Positions 38,700 to 48,900 of a stretch of DNA of 61,180 bases are shown here, piece by piece (the stretch's first letter is position 1; the number at the start of each line of letters is the position of its first letter). The stretch spans positions 1-61,180 of the forward strand of contig JANBTH010000018.1 of assembly GCA_027578815.1 (NCBI GenBank). Reading direction: 5' to 3'. The notes below the pieces were generated by a model. It did not search any database. It was given only the letters and a program-made list of their open reading frames with translations, and was not told the origin of the DNA. The position numbers were made by a program, and so were the translations under genes. The DNA is from Coemansia sp. RSA 1804. Its lineage: Eukaryota; Kickxellomycota; Kickxellomycetes; Kickxellales; Kickxellaceae.

Positions 38700-40223
38700 A
38701 TGTACTTTTGCGCTATTATTTTGCTTATGCTTAAAGCTATATCGTTTAATGTTTATGGTCTTGTTGTGCGTGATACTAGTTCTGATATATCAACTAACAA
38801 GGGTGGTGTACTTGTCAAAAATGGAGTGCAGACCTCGTGCGAGCTTGGCGTTATTGACAGCACAGCTGCTTTTGTAGCAGCCCCTTGTCTGGACTTTGTA
38901 GGAGACAAAGTCAGCTACAGTACTACGTATGAAGTCTACTTGGATGCAGGGATTAATAATACACCTGCCAAGTACAAAGTTGATTCTATAACGGTGCATC
39001 CATATTACAATTCTACATATTATTTCAACCCAATAGCGATCCTCCGATTCAACAGTGCCAGTACTGAGAGTTGGTCCAACCCAATTGCTATTGATCAATT
39101 TAACGGATGGGGTGATATCCTCTTTATTAGACGCGGTATGACCAACATAAGCACGATGGACTGGAACGTCCCTACAATAGCTACTAACCAGTATACAAAT
39201 GTTTCTGGGTGTAAACATAATAATCGTGTTTTTGATGCTAATCAAAATAACATACTATGCTCCAACGCATTAGCTCTGTCTATGAACAGCTTTTTATCAC
39301 ACTGTGCAATTCCATTTGGATCAGTAAGCGTTTACATAAACAAGAAACTCTATGTTGCAGGGTTTCATGTATATAGCATATCATCCTCAATTTACGATAA
39401 ATGCGTGCTGAATGCTGGCCAAAGTAGCTTTTACTTGTTGTTTGCTAATTATATTGCATTTGCAAACAAAGTGCTTGTTCGTGATATTAGCTACTATCCT
39501 AACAGCAAAGGCATTACTTATCAGAAGAATACAAACTACAGTATGAACAGCTCTCCCGACAATCTACTAACAAAAATAATACCTTCGAGTGGCGACTTGT
39601 TAAGTAATAAATATAATCGCCCACTGGCTGAAAGCAGTCAGCCTACTGCTGATGTTTTCGATCTACCCCAGAGCTTGTCCAGTGTTAATGCCAGTATTCT
39701 AGGGTCCAGCGTTGATTTAGATACAGCCAGCGACAGTATTGCCAAAGTTATTTCCAGCACAGATATTATACAGATATCAGAAACAGCTTCAGACACGCTC
39801 GGCTACGACAATAATAGCCATGACAACAACCACAACACATTTTCGAAAAATTTGATTATTGGCATCGTGTGTGGAGTTTTTGGTGGTCTTTTACTAACAA
39901 TTGTATTTTTGTATGCATACAAGAAATGGAAAAGAGCTCATAGAAACATATACAAGGGCCGCAACATGCAAGATAGTATTCACTCAATGCTTGTCATTGA
40001 CACAGCGAGCATCTACAGGCCATCATCAATCTACTTGCCAGAAACACCAGTACACAAATCAAACAAGCAGACAGTATCAGCATTTGAGCCTCCTACCTCA
40101 GCGCAATCAGGATCCACGATTGTCAGCAGAAGCACCCCACGCTCTACAGTTAATAATTTGCTATCACCCTATAGATTCAGCTTATATTCTCCATCGCTAT
40201 TTTCGCCTAAGAACCCAAATTAA
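38700..40223 (+). CDS. Membrane-anchored trypsin-fold pseudoprotease
   Basis: This 507-residue protein has a signal peptide (about 1-20), an extracellular trypsin-like domain (about 34-255), a Ser/Asn-rich stalk, one membrane segment (about 384-406; LIIGIVCGVFGGLLLTIVFLYAY) and a cytoplasmic tail of about 100 residues with KKWKR and many Ser/Thr-Pro. The protease fold shows in FVAAPCL (the TAAHC place), YKVDSITVHPYY then NPIAILRF (the HPxY...NDIALL place) and CAIPFGSVSVY then VAGFHVYS (the GDSGGP place). By eye His, Asp and Ser are all replaced, each by Pro, so it should not cleave peptides. A cell-surface binding or receptor role is inferred. It is AT-rich and intronless. Confidence 0.65.
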   Translation: MYFCAIILLMLKAISFNVYGLVVRDTSSDISTNKGGVLVKNGVQTSCELGVIDSTAAFVAAPCLDFVGDKVSYSTTYEVYLDAGINNTPAKYKVDSITVHPYYNSTYYFNPIAILRFNSASTESWSNPIAIDQFNGWGDILFIRRGMTNISTMDWNVPTIATNQYTNVSGCKHNNRVFDANQNNILCSNALALSMNSFLSHCAIPFGSVSVYINKKLYVAGFHVYSISSSIYDKCVLNAGQSSFYLLFANYIAFANKVLVRDISYYPNSKGITYQKNTNYSMNSSPDNLLTKIIPSSGDLLSNKYNRPLAESSQPTADVFDLPQSLSSVNASILGSSVDLDTASDSIAKVISSTDIIQISETASDTLGYDNNSHDNNHNTFSKNLIIGIVCGVFGGLLLTIVFLYAYKKWKRAHRNIYKGRNMQDSIHSMLVIDTASIYRPSSIYLPETPVHKSNKQTVSAFEPPTSAQSGSTIVSRSTPRSTVNNLLSPYRFSLYSPSLFSPKNPN

Positions 40224-41375
40224 TAATGGTTTTATGTTTATATATTAATATTTTCGATTGTCTATTTGTGTAGTTCATAAGTAATTATAATAACCTTTCA
40301 GCATGAATCAACAAATTTGTGAATTCACAACGAAAGACACTGCTGCTTGGTGAATCCTTTTTCTTTCTTTTCCCACATAAACAACACAATAGCATATGAA
40401 ATACAAATTGTAAAAAGTATATTTTCCACTGCTCTTGCTTTTGACAGAAATTCTGAAAGCTAAAATCTGAACGGTACTGGATATTGTTCTGAACAACTTC
40501 CGCCATATTTTTATTGCAAGCAATTTCCACGGTAAAATTATCAAACAAACTTGACCCTAAAAACACCAATAAAAGCTAGATGCGGTGACATGTGCTGTCT
40601 GCGTTGCTAGCAGTCATATAATAACTGAAATGTTCTTCTTCCAAGGAAGCAGCCCCACATGCTAGCAGCATCTTTTTAATGGTGTAAAATAAAAAACGGG
40701 ATGCGGAGAATGTCGATCGGGAAATTGCGAGATCACCATCCATTTCACAATTTGGAGGTGCACAAATGGAGTCGAAAAATGCACGGACAGTCCACACGGA
40801 TTCCAAGCGGCATCATGTGGACGCGGATAAAGTTGATGTTCTAAGCGTTAAAATAAAAAAGCCACTCACTTTTGCGTTTAAAAATATTTCAAATTAGTTC
40901 CCTTTTTCATCTAGTCCAATACTAGACGTCTGCTGCAGCACTCGCTGTTTACCTATATTTTTTTGTTTTTTATTTCCTTGGATTTACCTTTCTATCCCCT
41001 TATTTTGTTTCCACAAAATTACTTTGAATATTTAATTCCGTAGAAAATTTCTTATTACTAAAGAATATTATTCCCTGCCAAAAAGGCAATGATCTGCGTA
41101 CCTGAAAAATTAGTTGCCTTATTTTCACGAGATGAAGCATATAGGACAGAGAATATGGTCTGCTTCAGACAAGCATCAATTTTTTTGCTGTCTTATGACC
41201 AAAAATCTTCAGCAAGAACGAATGTTTAGACATAATAATGCGATCGTATATAAGGAGACCAGATGTCTAAAATTGCAACCATCCCTTTAGCCTAACGCAT
41301 CCATTGCTCCGTCAGCAAACAGTCGATTTTTCTCTATTTCTTCAACTTGATAATATTACTTTGAAGTCCCCCGCA
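40224..41375. other. Intergenic, pseudoprotease to GDSL esterase
   Basis: About 1.15 kb, AT-rich. Minus-strand frames at 40285-40569 and 40576-40806 start at non-ATG codons or lack support. A clear TATA box (41247-41254) precedes the esterase. Confidence 0.45.
41247..41254 (+). promoter_or_regulatory. TATA box of the GDSL esterase gene
   Basis: TATATAAG within GATCGTATATAAGGAG, about 125 bases before the ATG at 41376. A start site near 41280 would give a leader of about 95 bases. Confidence 0.5.
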
Positions 41376-42470
41376 ATGAAACTATTCACCTCGGCCTCAA
41401 TCGCTGTGACAATTGCAGCCACTGCATTCCAAACCGCTGTGGTATCTGCAGCCACCACGCCTACGCTGTACATCTTTGGCGACTCTCTGTCGGATGTTGG
41501 CACCCTCAAGAAGCTGACACTGAATCTGCTTCCGCCCAAGCCATACTGGGAAGGCCGATTCTCCTCTGGCCCCGTGTGGAACGAGTATCTCGCAAAGCTG
41601 CTTGGCTTTAACCTCTATAACAAGGCCATTGGCGGAAGCACCTCGGATAACAAGAACTCTGCGCTTTTGGACTTTTTGCCAGTCGATCTCCCCATCAACA
41701 TCCCAAGCACGCAGGACCAGATCAACTACTTCAAGCTCACGCGCCCAACCTACTCCCTGTCAACAACTCGTTCTCTGGATATTGCTGTGCTTGAGGCAGG
41801 CGCAAACGACTTCTTTGCCGAGATGTTCAACCTTGCCACCAACACGCTGACTATCGAGAGCTTTGTCGAGACTCTTACCACTGCCGTTGTTAGCCAGCTG
41901 GAGCAGCTGCGCAAGATTGGATTCAAGAACATTGTTGTTGCCAACATGGCGGCTATCCAGTACACGCCCTTTGCCGACATTCTCGATATGCAGGCACTGG
42001 CCAACACAACCGTCAATATGTACAACAGCCAGCTAGCGACAAAGGCAAGCGCCTGGGCAAAGACTGCAAGCGGCGTCCAGATCTTCAACGTTGCCGATAT
42101 CGGCGGGTTTGTGGAAGTCACTGCCAACTCGCCAGCAATTCTGTCTGCGCTTGGGCTGACCAACGTAAAGACCTCGTGCGTTGGCGGAAATGTTCTGAAT
42201 CTCGTCCAGTCTGACAACAAGCTGGCTGCGCTGCTCAAGCTGATTGTCGATGCAAAGGAGAATCTCATGTGCAGCGATCCAAGCACCAACTACTTCTTTG
42301 ACTTTGTCCACCCTGCCGAGCGCATCCAGCGTTTGTTTGGCTACTTTGGAAAGGAAATGGTGTCTTCTGCGCTTCAGGGCAAGACCCTCGAGCTCACCGA
42401 AGACTCTATCCTTTCCATTATCAACAAGAACAACCTGGGCACTGTTGCACCAAAGCCCGTGGCTGTTTAA
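41376..42470 (+). CDS. Secreted GDSL/SGNH esterase
   Basis: This 364-residue protein has a signal peptide (about residues 1-26, MKLFTSASIAVTIAATA) and the blocks of the SGNH hydrolase fold: FGDSLSDVG (nucleophile Ser 37), the Gly/Asn oxyanion block as AGANDFF (Asn 144) and DFVHPAER (catalytic Asp 309 and His 312). Block spacing and length match plant-type GDSL lipases and fungal CE16-like acetylesterases, which cut ester bonds in lipids or cell-wall sugars outside the cell. I chose the ATG at 41376 because it starts the signal peptide; the longer frame to 41304 starts at TTG. A TATA box precedes it and it is GC-rich in third positions. Substrate uncertain. Confidence 0.9.
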   Translation: MKLFTSASIAVTIAATAFQTAVVSAATTPTLYIFGDSLSDVGTLKKLTLNLLPPKPYWEGRFSSGPVWNEYLAKLLGFNLYNKAIGGSTSDNKNSALLDFLPVDLPINIPSTQDQINYFKLTRPTYSLSTTRSLDIAVLEAGANDFFAEMFNLATNTLTIESFVETLTTAVVSQLEQLRKIGFKNIVVANMAAIQYTPFADILDMQALANTTVNMYNSQLATKASAWAKTASGVQIFNVADIGGFVEVTANSPAILSALGLTNVKTSCVGGNVLNLVQSDNKLAALLKLIVDAKENLMCSDPSTNYFFDFVHPAERIQRLFGYFGKEMVSSALQGKTLELTEDSILSIINKNNLGTVAPKPVAV

Positions 42471-43324
42471 TCCACTTCCTTAAATTCCATTCCCAATTGG
42501 TGTTGTTTATGTTTTTCTTGAGGCTGGAGGTAATGAAAAAAGACACCTGGTAAGCGAGTTCTCCTTTTATATGTTAGTGATTTGATATTTTGATATTCAA
42601 TAAATGAATTTAATAATAACTGCGACTATATTTTTTGCTGTTGTTTGTGTGGCATTAACATATGGCACCTAATGAACGCATGCATTAAAGCTTATTTTCA
42701 ATGCGCTTGAGTTGGTCATGGTTAGTGTCAGCGGTGAGTAGGATTTCGTTTTCACCACTTACTTTTTAAACAAGAAAAATAAATCCTTTCGGGCAATATG
42801 TGTGGCGCGCATGTAAATGTATCTGTAGATAATGAAAAGGATGGCTTGGGAAGGTTGCAATGCATTTTTCTTTTTGCCCTTTCATATGCCACTATGCTAT
42901 TTACACATTTTCTTTAGCGGCTGCTCTGCACTAAAAGCTATTCCCACCCACATGCAGAATAGACTACAATGAATGCTAGTAACGTCAAGTGTGGCGGAAT
43001 GGGAATAAAAAGGATATATGCATTCTGTTTCTTCTCTATTATTAAGAAAACAATTAAACTGCCAACTCGAGCTAATTGTTTCTATGCCCTTTTTGGTTTA
43101 TTTTGATCAATTTTTCTACTCGCAATATTTGAATGACTAGCATTAATGGATGGATAAAACACATTTGTTTTGTTTTATGAAAAGCTCATTTTTCTCCCTC
43201 CTCTTATTTTTGTCTTTTGCAAGCATCTGCTACCGTGCTTGTGTATTTTTTATTCCTATTTCTATCCTTTATTCAATTTCTGTATACTATCATATCAAAG
43301 GGCAGCTAGAGCAGACTAACGAAA
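42471..43324. other. Intergenic, esterase to TLC protein
   Basis: About 850 AT-rich bases. A 60-residue frame directly upstream of the TLC gene (43150-43332) is hydrophobic, UTR-like and probably not translated. No RNA gene or repeat was recognised. Confidence 0.45.
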
Positions 43325-44164
43325 ATGGCTGATGTTCTGCTGGCGGGATACAACGCACTGGTCCATACAATCAGTCCCCTGGTTCACCGTATTTTTGACC
43401 CGCTTCATCTAACAGGTGTTGGAAAATATTGGCACATCATGCTGGTGTCGTTGGCAGTGCACCACCTTGTCTCCCGCACACTTCCGCATCTGTCAAAACT
43501 AATGCTTCCAGGCGTTTACGGGCGACTGAGCAGCCAGGACAAGCATGCCTGGTCTGTGAGTGTTCTTTGTCTGCTTCACTGCGTTTTTGATGTTTGTTTT
43601 GTTGTTGCATACCTTGGAAACGCAACCCTCTCTGGTGATAAGATGCGAGGACGCGATGGGAATCTGGAGATTTATCTTTCGATTACGCAAGGATATTATA
43701 TCTGGGACATGGTTCTGTGCATCAAGAACTACAAGGACTACGGACCAATGTACTTGGTTCATGCAGCACTGGGTGTGTATGCACTGCTTATACTGACATC
43801 GGGGCATTTGCAATTCTACTCGCTTGTTTATATACTGCCAGAGACAAGCTCAGTTTTTCTGAATATTCGGCACTTGCTGAAACTGGCCGGTAAGAGCAAT
43901 ACGGCCTTGTACAAAGCAAACTTCCTTATCTTTACCATCACCTTTATTGGCGTACGGTTTGGCTTTGAGGCCTACCATTCGCTTCTTCTGGTTGCAAAGA
44001 CGTACAATGGGGATACGGGGCTTGCGTATTATCCTTTTGCGTGTTTCATTGCATTGATGGGTATAACGCTGACAGCGCTTAATATCATCTGGCTCCGGCA
44101 AATTCTCACGGCCACATATTACACGCTTTTTAAATCCAACGCCAAGGGTAATAAGACACAGTGA
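43325..44164 (+). CDS. TLC-domain multi-pass membrane protein
   Basis: This 279-residue protein has about seven hydrophobic segments and fits the TLC (TRAM-LAG1-CLN8) superfamily, nearer the TMEM56/TLCD4 type than ceramide synthase. Supporting sequence includes HIMLVSLAVHHLVSRTLP near the start, GYYIWDMVLC and MYLVHAALGVYALLI in the middle, then ETSSVFLNIRHLLKL. The conserved His and the ETS-FLN-R block are typical of this branch. Ceramide synthase motifs (the HHxxxDxxxE block) are not evident. Location in the endoplasmic reticulum or plasma membrane and a lipid-related role are inferred from the family. The ATG at 43325 is a good start, and no intron is needed. Confidence 0.85.
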   Translation: MADVLLAGYNALVHTISPLVHRIFDPLHLTGVGKYWHIMLVSLAVHHLVSRTLPHLSKLMLPGVYGRLSSQDKHAWSVSVLCLLHCVFDVCFVVAYLGNATLSGDKMRGRDGNLEIYLSITQGYYIWDMVLCIKNYKDYGPMYLVHAALGVYALLILTSGHLQFYSLVYILPETSSVFLNIRHLLKLAGKSNTALYKANFLIFTITFIGVRFGFEAYHSLLLVAKTYNGDTGLAYYPFACFIALMGITLTALNIIWLRQILTATYYTLFKSNAKGNKTQ

Positions 44165-44690
44165 GCATCATTTTCTATTCAAATGATACACTCACTCCAT
44201 GGACAATATCTCTTTTTTCATTTAACTTTCTTCATCTACATGACCAAGCATGTGTGAGGATGGAAAAGTTAAAAATATTTCTTATTCTGGGTAGACTGCA
44301 CTAATGAGGACGGCCGATTAGAAACGAAGCAAGCATGTCCACAGTTAATTTCCTTGTACGTGACTTTTAATGTCCGTTTCTTTATAGAGACCACTTGACT
44401 ATTTTTTTACTCACATTTTTCTATACACTCCTCAGGCAAATATTATTTTTGCTCGCGTGAGCAGTGTGGATTTCGAACCCGCTTTCAATTGCAAAAAAGA
44501 CAGGAAAATCCTTATAAAACATTTATTTCGCTATTCAGTTTTTTTTCATCAAAATTTCCAACTTTTTTCCACATAATTTCCTAAACAATTAGAGTTTTCC
44601 ACATACCCTCAATATTCGAATTATCTATTTTTTATTGTAGAAAAGTAATAGCCACTACTTTTTACCTGTTATTTTGTTGTTTTTGATGCC
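44165..44690. other. Intergenic, TLC protein to secreted protein
   Basis: About 525 bases. GGATTTCGAACCCGC near 44467-44481 resembles a tRNA T-arm reversed, but no matching acceptor stem is found. GCTCGCGTGAGC at 44451-44462 is a short palindrome. Otherwise AT-rich promoter sequence. Confidence 0.4.
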
Positions 44691-45419
44691 ATGAGACTGA
44701 TAAGCACCAAGACATTTGCCATTGCCGCACTAGCAGCGGTATCATCTATGCTTCAAGCATCTTTAGTGTCTGGCGAAGACACTAACCAAGGACTGGTCAC
44801 ACTGGATATGCTAAACAAGGCGGTCCCTGCAGCAGCAGCCACTGACTACTGCACCAAGAACGCAGATAAAAAGTACCCGAAGGAATGCGTGAACAACGCG
44901 GTAGCTGTTGCCTCTATAAACAAGGCGCTTACAAAGTACAAGGTAACCAGACGCGCAGATATTGTTGCAGTGGTTGCGTGGATGGCATTTGAGTCGGGAA
45001 GCTGGAAATACACCAATGCGCATTTCCCCAAGGATGTGCCAGGAATCGGTACAAGAACCATTATGGCGTGGGCCAACGTGGCTAGCTATGCCAAGTACCT
45101 TTATTCGTGCAGATTTGGGGTGCGCATTGGCGAGTTTGCGAAGGATGTTGACAAGGCCACGGATGCCGTTAAGGTCAAGGTGCTGAAGCTCGTTAACGGC
45201 AGCAATGACGACGCCTTTGGCGCTGGGTTCTGGTACTTTGTGAATGGCGATGCCAAATCCTACTACCAGGGCAAAACTATCAAGGACGGCGACTATGATA
45301 GCTTCAAGGACTTTATGGTCAAAGGTGTTAAAGCACCCTTTGATGAGAAAGCATATAAGGATCGTAAGGATGTCTGGGACAAGGTCAACGCTGGCATTGT
45401 TTTCGCAAAGGCTACCTAG
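44691..45419 (+). CDS. Secreted protein with FESG motif, lysozyme-like candidate
   Basis: This 242-residue protein has a signal peptide (about residues 1-28) and a mature part with two early Cys and one late Cys. The central block VVAWMAFESGSWKYTNAHFP then GIGTRTIMAWAN is like a conserved secreted protein known in many fungi. Glu 101 in FESG is placed like the catalytic Glu of lysozyme-fold lytic enzymes, which is the reason for that suggestion; no active-site evidence beyond this exists. Expected location is outside the cell or in the wall. The gene is moderately GC-rich with a clear ATG. It could equally be a structural or sensing secreted protein. The family match is from memory of sequence style, not a search. 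Confidence 0.6.
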   Translation: MRLISTKTFAIAALAAVSSMLQASLVSGEDTNQGLVTLDMLNKAVPAAAATDYCTKNADKKYPKECVNNAVAVASINKALTKYKVTRRADIVAVVAWMAFESGSWKYTNAHFPKDVPGIGTRTIMAWANVASYAKYLYSCRFGVRIGEFAKDVDKATDAVKVKVLKLVNGSNDDAFGAGFWYFVNGDAKSYYQGKTIKDGDYDSFKDFMVKGVKAPFDEKAYKDRKDVWDKVNAGIVFAKAT

Positions 45420-45838
45420 TTTTATTCTTTCTTGGGAGGATTTCTTCCAATGAAAACACATACAGTCACGATGGAAAATCCCATTCGCTTTTGGACTTGT
45501 CTGATGGCTTTTCATGTCTTTTCTCTTGTTTGATAGTTTCGTATTGTTTTTTTGTCTTCTACTCTTTTTTTTCTTGTGAATTTTGTCTACACTTGTTATA
45601 AATATATGCGTCATGCTTTCTTGTTATATAAACACGTTAAATTATACGAGTCACAAAAAATAAAACAACTCCCTTTTCTGGCAATTGCAGACTAGTATGA
45701 CTCAACATTAGCAGCAAGCGCATAACTCTAGTACTTTTATTATCGCTATTTTTATTATTATCTAAACCCCTTTCTATTCCATCTACTGGAAACAGGTCGC
45801 ATTATCTATTGTCTTATTATCTTTTAAATGCAAGAATT
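45420..45838. other. Intergenic, secreted protein to GCN2
   Basis: About 420 AT-rich bases with the 3' flank of the secreted-protein gene and the GCN2 promoter. An ATG at 45828, 11 bases before the GCN2 start, opens an overlapping frame (listed separately). No TATA box is obvious. Confidence 0.45.
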
Positions 45839-45920
45839 ATGGACGAGGCAACACGAGAAATCCAGCAAAATGAGCTTGCAGCACTCCGGGCGATATTCAT
45901 GGACGACTACAGGGACGTAG
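45828..45920 (+). promoter_or_regulatory. Out-of-frame upstream ORF overlapping GCN2 start
   Basis: ATG at 45828 begins a 30-codon frame that ends at TAG 45918-45920, inside the GCN2 coding region in another frame. If the mRNA starts before 45828, ribosomes must scan past it to make Gcn2. Both ATGs have weak to middling contexts (AAATGC and ATTATGG). Confidence 0.4.
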
Positions 45921-48900
45921 AGACTAAAACGGTGTGGAACGTCAAACAGCACACAGCAGAGTTTGTGGTACAGATCCGGCCGACCGACGACGATCTTAAA
46001 TCAAGCGTCTCCGTAGGGTTGCATGTGAAGCTGCCAAAAACATATCCACGCACAGCTCCCTTGATATCGCTGGAAGATCCAGTTGGACTAAGCGATACAC
46101 AGGTGCAGGATGCAGCAGCGGTGGTTAGGAGCCAGGTTAGCGGGCTTTTGGGGAACGAAATGGTGTATGAGCTGGCTGTTGCGGTGAGTGAATATATCAC
46201 CGAGCACAACTCTGCAGCCCAGGCTGCACGGCCCTCGTTCTACCAGCAGATGGTCGATAGGGAGAGAGCCGGAAGAGAGGCGCAGATAGAGCGCGAGGCG
46301 GTGCAGCGACGACAGCAGCAGGAGGCGTTTGCGGTGGAGCAGGAGGACCTGCAGCGCAGGATCATGGAGGAGCTGGAGAGGAAGCAGCAGCAGGTTCTGG
46401 TTGACCAGCAGCGACAACAGCATCTGAGCGACATTGCTGATGCTGTCAACAGCGTGGCCGGCAGATGGGCCGAGGGGATCCAGCTGCTAAAGTTCGACCA
46501 CACAGTATACTTGGATCCCCAGCTGATGGCGCAAAGCGGGAAATTCACCACCGTAGCTCTTGAAGAGTCGTCGATTGCAGATCCGCTGTGTGCTGTGTAC
46601 GATGCGTATCCCACGGACCTGGTGGGCGCCAGCATCAACTTGTCGGACAGATTCACGGTCCAGTGCTTTGTTGTCACCAACCTCCACTACCTGACCGAGC
46701 AGGGGCGTCGTTCACTAGAGCGCGTCAGTGCACGGATAGGCGATCTGGCGCAGATTCGCCATCAGAACATGGTGGCTGTCTACGGGAGTCGCATAGAAAT
46801 ACTCGAGGAGCGCAGCCAGAACCCGGGAATACGGATATGGGTGCTGAGCGACACGCTTTCCGCACACGATGGCTCCACATTGGAGGATGTACTGGAATCC
46901 TGCGGCGCTATAGCCACAGCCCAAGTACGCACATACCTGCGACACATGCTTCTTTCTCTTGTCAGTCTGCATGCCGCCGGGTTTATCCACCGCAGTATAA
47001 TGCCCAGCAACATCCTGTTGACAAAGGAAGGGAAGCGCAGGTTTGTGGCAAAGCTGTTCAACACCAGTTACCGCGAGGAGATGATCGGGTTGCATCGGAT
47101 CACGCCGCTTTCGGAGACTATCGGGGACAATGTGGGTAACGATATCAGAGTTGCTCCGGAAGTCGTCGACAGACCTGATATGATGGGTCGTAAGAACGAT
47201 ATTTGGTGCGTGGGTGTCACTGGTTTGCAAATGGTGCTTGGGCTGGATGCACTGCAGAACGTGGCCATTGGAAATGAGCCCAAGATTCTCGAGAGCAATC
47301 GCGAGTCCATTAGCCCTGGTCTGTTCAATGTTCTCTCCAAACTTCTTACAACCGATCATCAGCTGCGTCCCACGGCGATGGAGATCCTCAACGACTCCTT
47401 CTTCAACCAGGTGCTGGATGGGGAGCCCTCTGTCCACCGCCAGGCTCTGGATAGTGCGTCCCGCGGCCTTACCTTTGAGCTGCAGCGCTCGGCTGCGCGT
47501 ATCACGGAAGGCAAACCACAATCTCAACCACCACTGCCACCCGCAGCGCCTGTTGCGGTTGTACGGAATACAGCCAAGCGACGTCCGCACCAGCAGCGGT
47601 CTCCTACAGTCAAACCGGTTGCCACCACCGCAACATTCACTGGACCTGGTCTCAGCAGCAGTAGCAGCAGCAACAACAGTGCGGACAGAATAGCGCTGCG
47701 ACCACTAGCATCGCGGTACCGCACGGACTTTGAGGAAATAGAGTTTGTGGGGAAAGGAGGGTTTGGATCAGTCGTCAAGGCACGCAATCTAATTGACGGA
47801 CGGTTCTACGCAATCAAGAAGATCAAGCTGGACCCGCGGGACAACGAGGGCAACAAAAAGATCTTTCGTGAGGTGACTACGCTGTCACGTCTCCACCACC
47901 AGAACATAGTTCGCTATTACACGACGTGGGTGGAGGAGGATTATGAGTCGATGGCTGCCGGTGCTTTAGGAATGTCCGGGATTCCCGAGGAAAGCGAGAG
48001 CCTGTTGTCTAGTGATGGCGATGATAGCGATGACCAGTCAGCTGCATCTTCTGATGGGCTTTCGATACGCATGGAGCTGTCGCATTCGTCGTGGTCTACC
48101 GAGCTGAGCACAAGTGGTACTGATTCCGGTAGTAGTAGCAGTGATGGCAGTTCCAGAGCTGGTGGTACCGAGGGGGGCGAAGAGGCACAAGACGATGTCA
48201 GCGATGCTGATTCTGGGCCCCTTGAAGGATCAGACGCTTCAATTGGTAGCAGCAATAACGATAGTGACGATGATGATGATGTGCAAATATGTTTTGCCTC
48301 GCCAACCAGGAGCGATACCAGCACTAACAACGGTATTGGTGGCGGAGACACCAGTGCTGCAGGAGTCGTCATTGGGTCTGAGCGTCAATTCAGTAACGAA
48401 GAAAACAACGAGAGCGGCGGCGCCCTGGAATCGCTTAACCCACGCGTTGTCGATGAAGACATTCTTGCGCCTGGCAGCGGAGGCCGTGCAAGCAATGTGT
48501 TTTCAGCTATTCGGTTTGGAACCATGCGTGCTGGCAAGGAAGGAGCGTCGGGAAAGCGTGACCGCCCTTCGCGAGCCGTCATGCTAAAGACGTATGGGCC
48601 AGTACGCGAGTTTGCGGCAAGCACTGCCGAGGAAGAGGAAGAAGATGACGAATTAGGTGAGAAGGATAGTAACAGCAAGAGTAACTCCACTGGGCTTGGC
48701 GATGAGCTCTCATATGAGCAGGATGCATATCAGCGGCAGGTGTTTTGCACAGAAGGATCGGGTTCTCACAAACAGTATCGCTACAGAAAAGACGGTGTGG
48801 GTAGGAGTAAAGAGCCCAGGAGAAGGAGTCGTCGGCCTGTTGCGCAGCCATCGAGAAAGAGCCAGATTCTGTATATCCAGATGGAATACTGCGAAAACAA

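Noticed and set aside
40576..40806. 76-codon minus-strand frame
   Set aside because: It starts at TTG; the first internal ATG leaves about 55 residues without a recognisable pattern.
44451..44481. tRNA-like element (reversed TTCGAAA T-loop)
   Set aside because: The bases after the putative T-arm have no complementary acceptor strand at the expected distance, and the GCTCGCGTGAGC beside it folds on itself.
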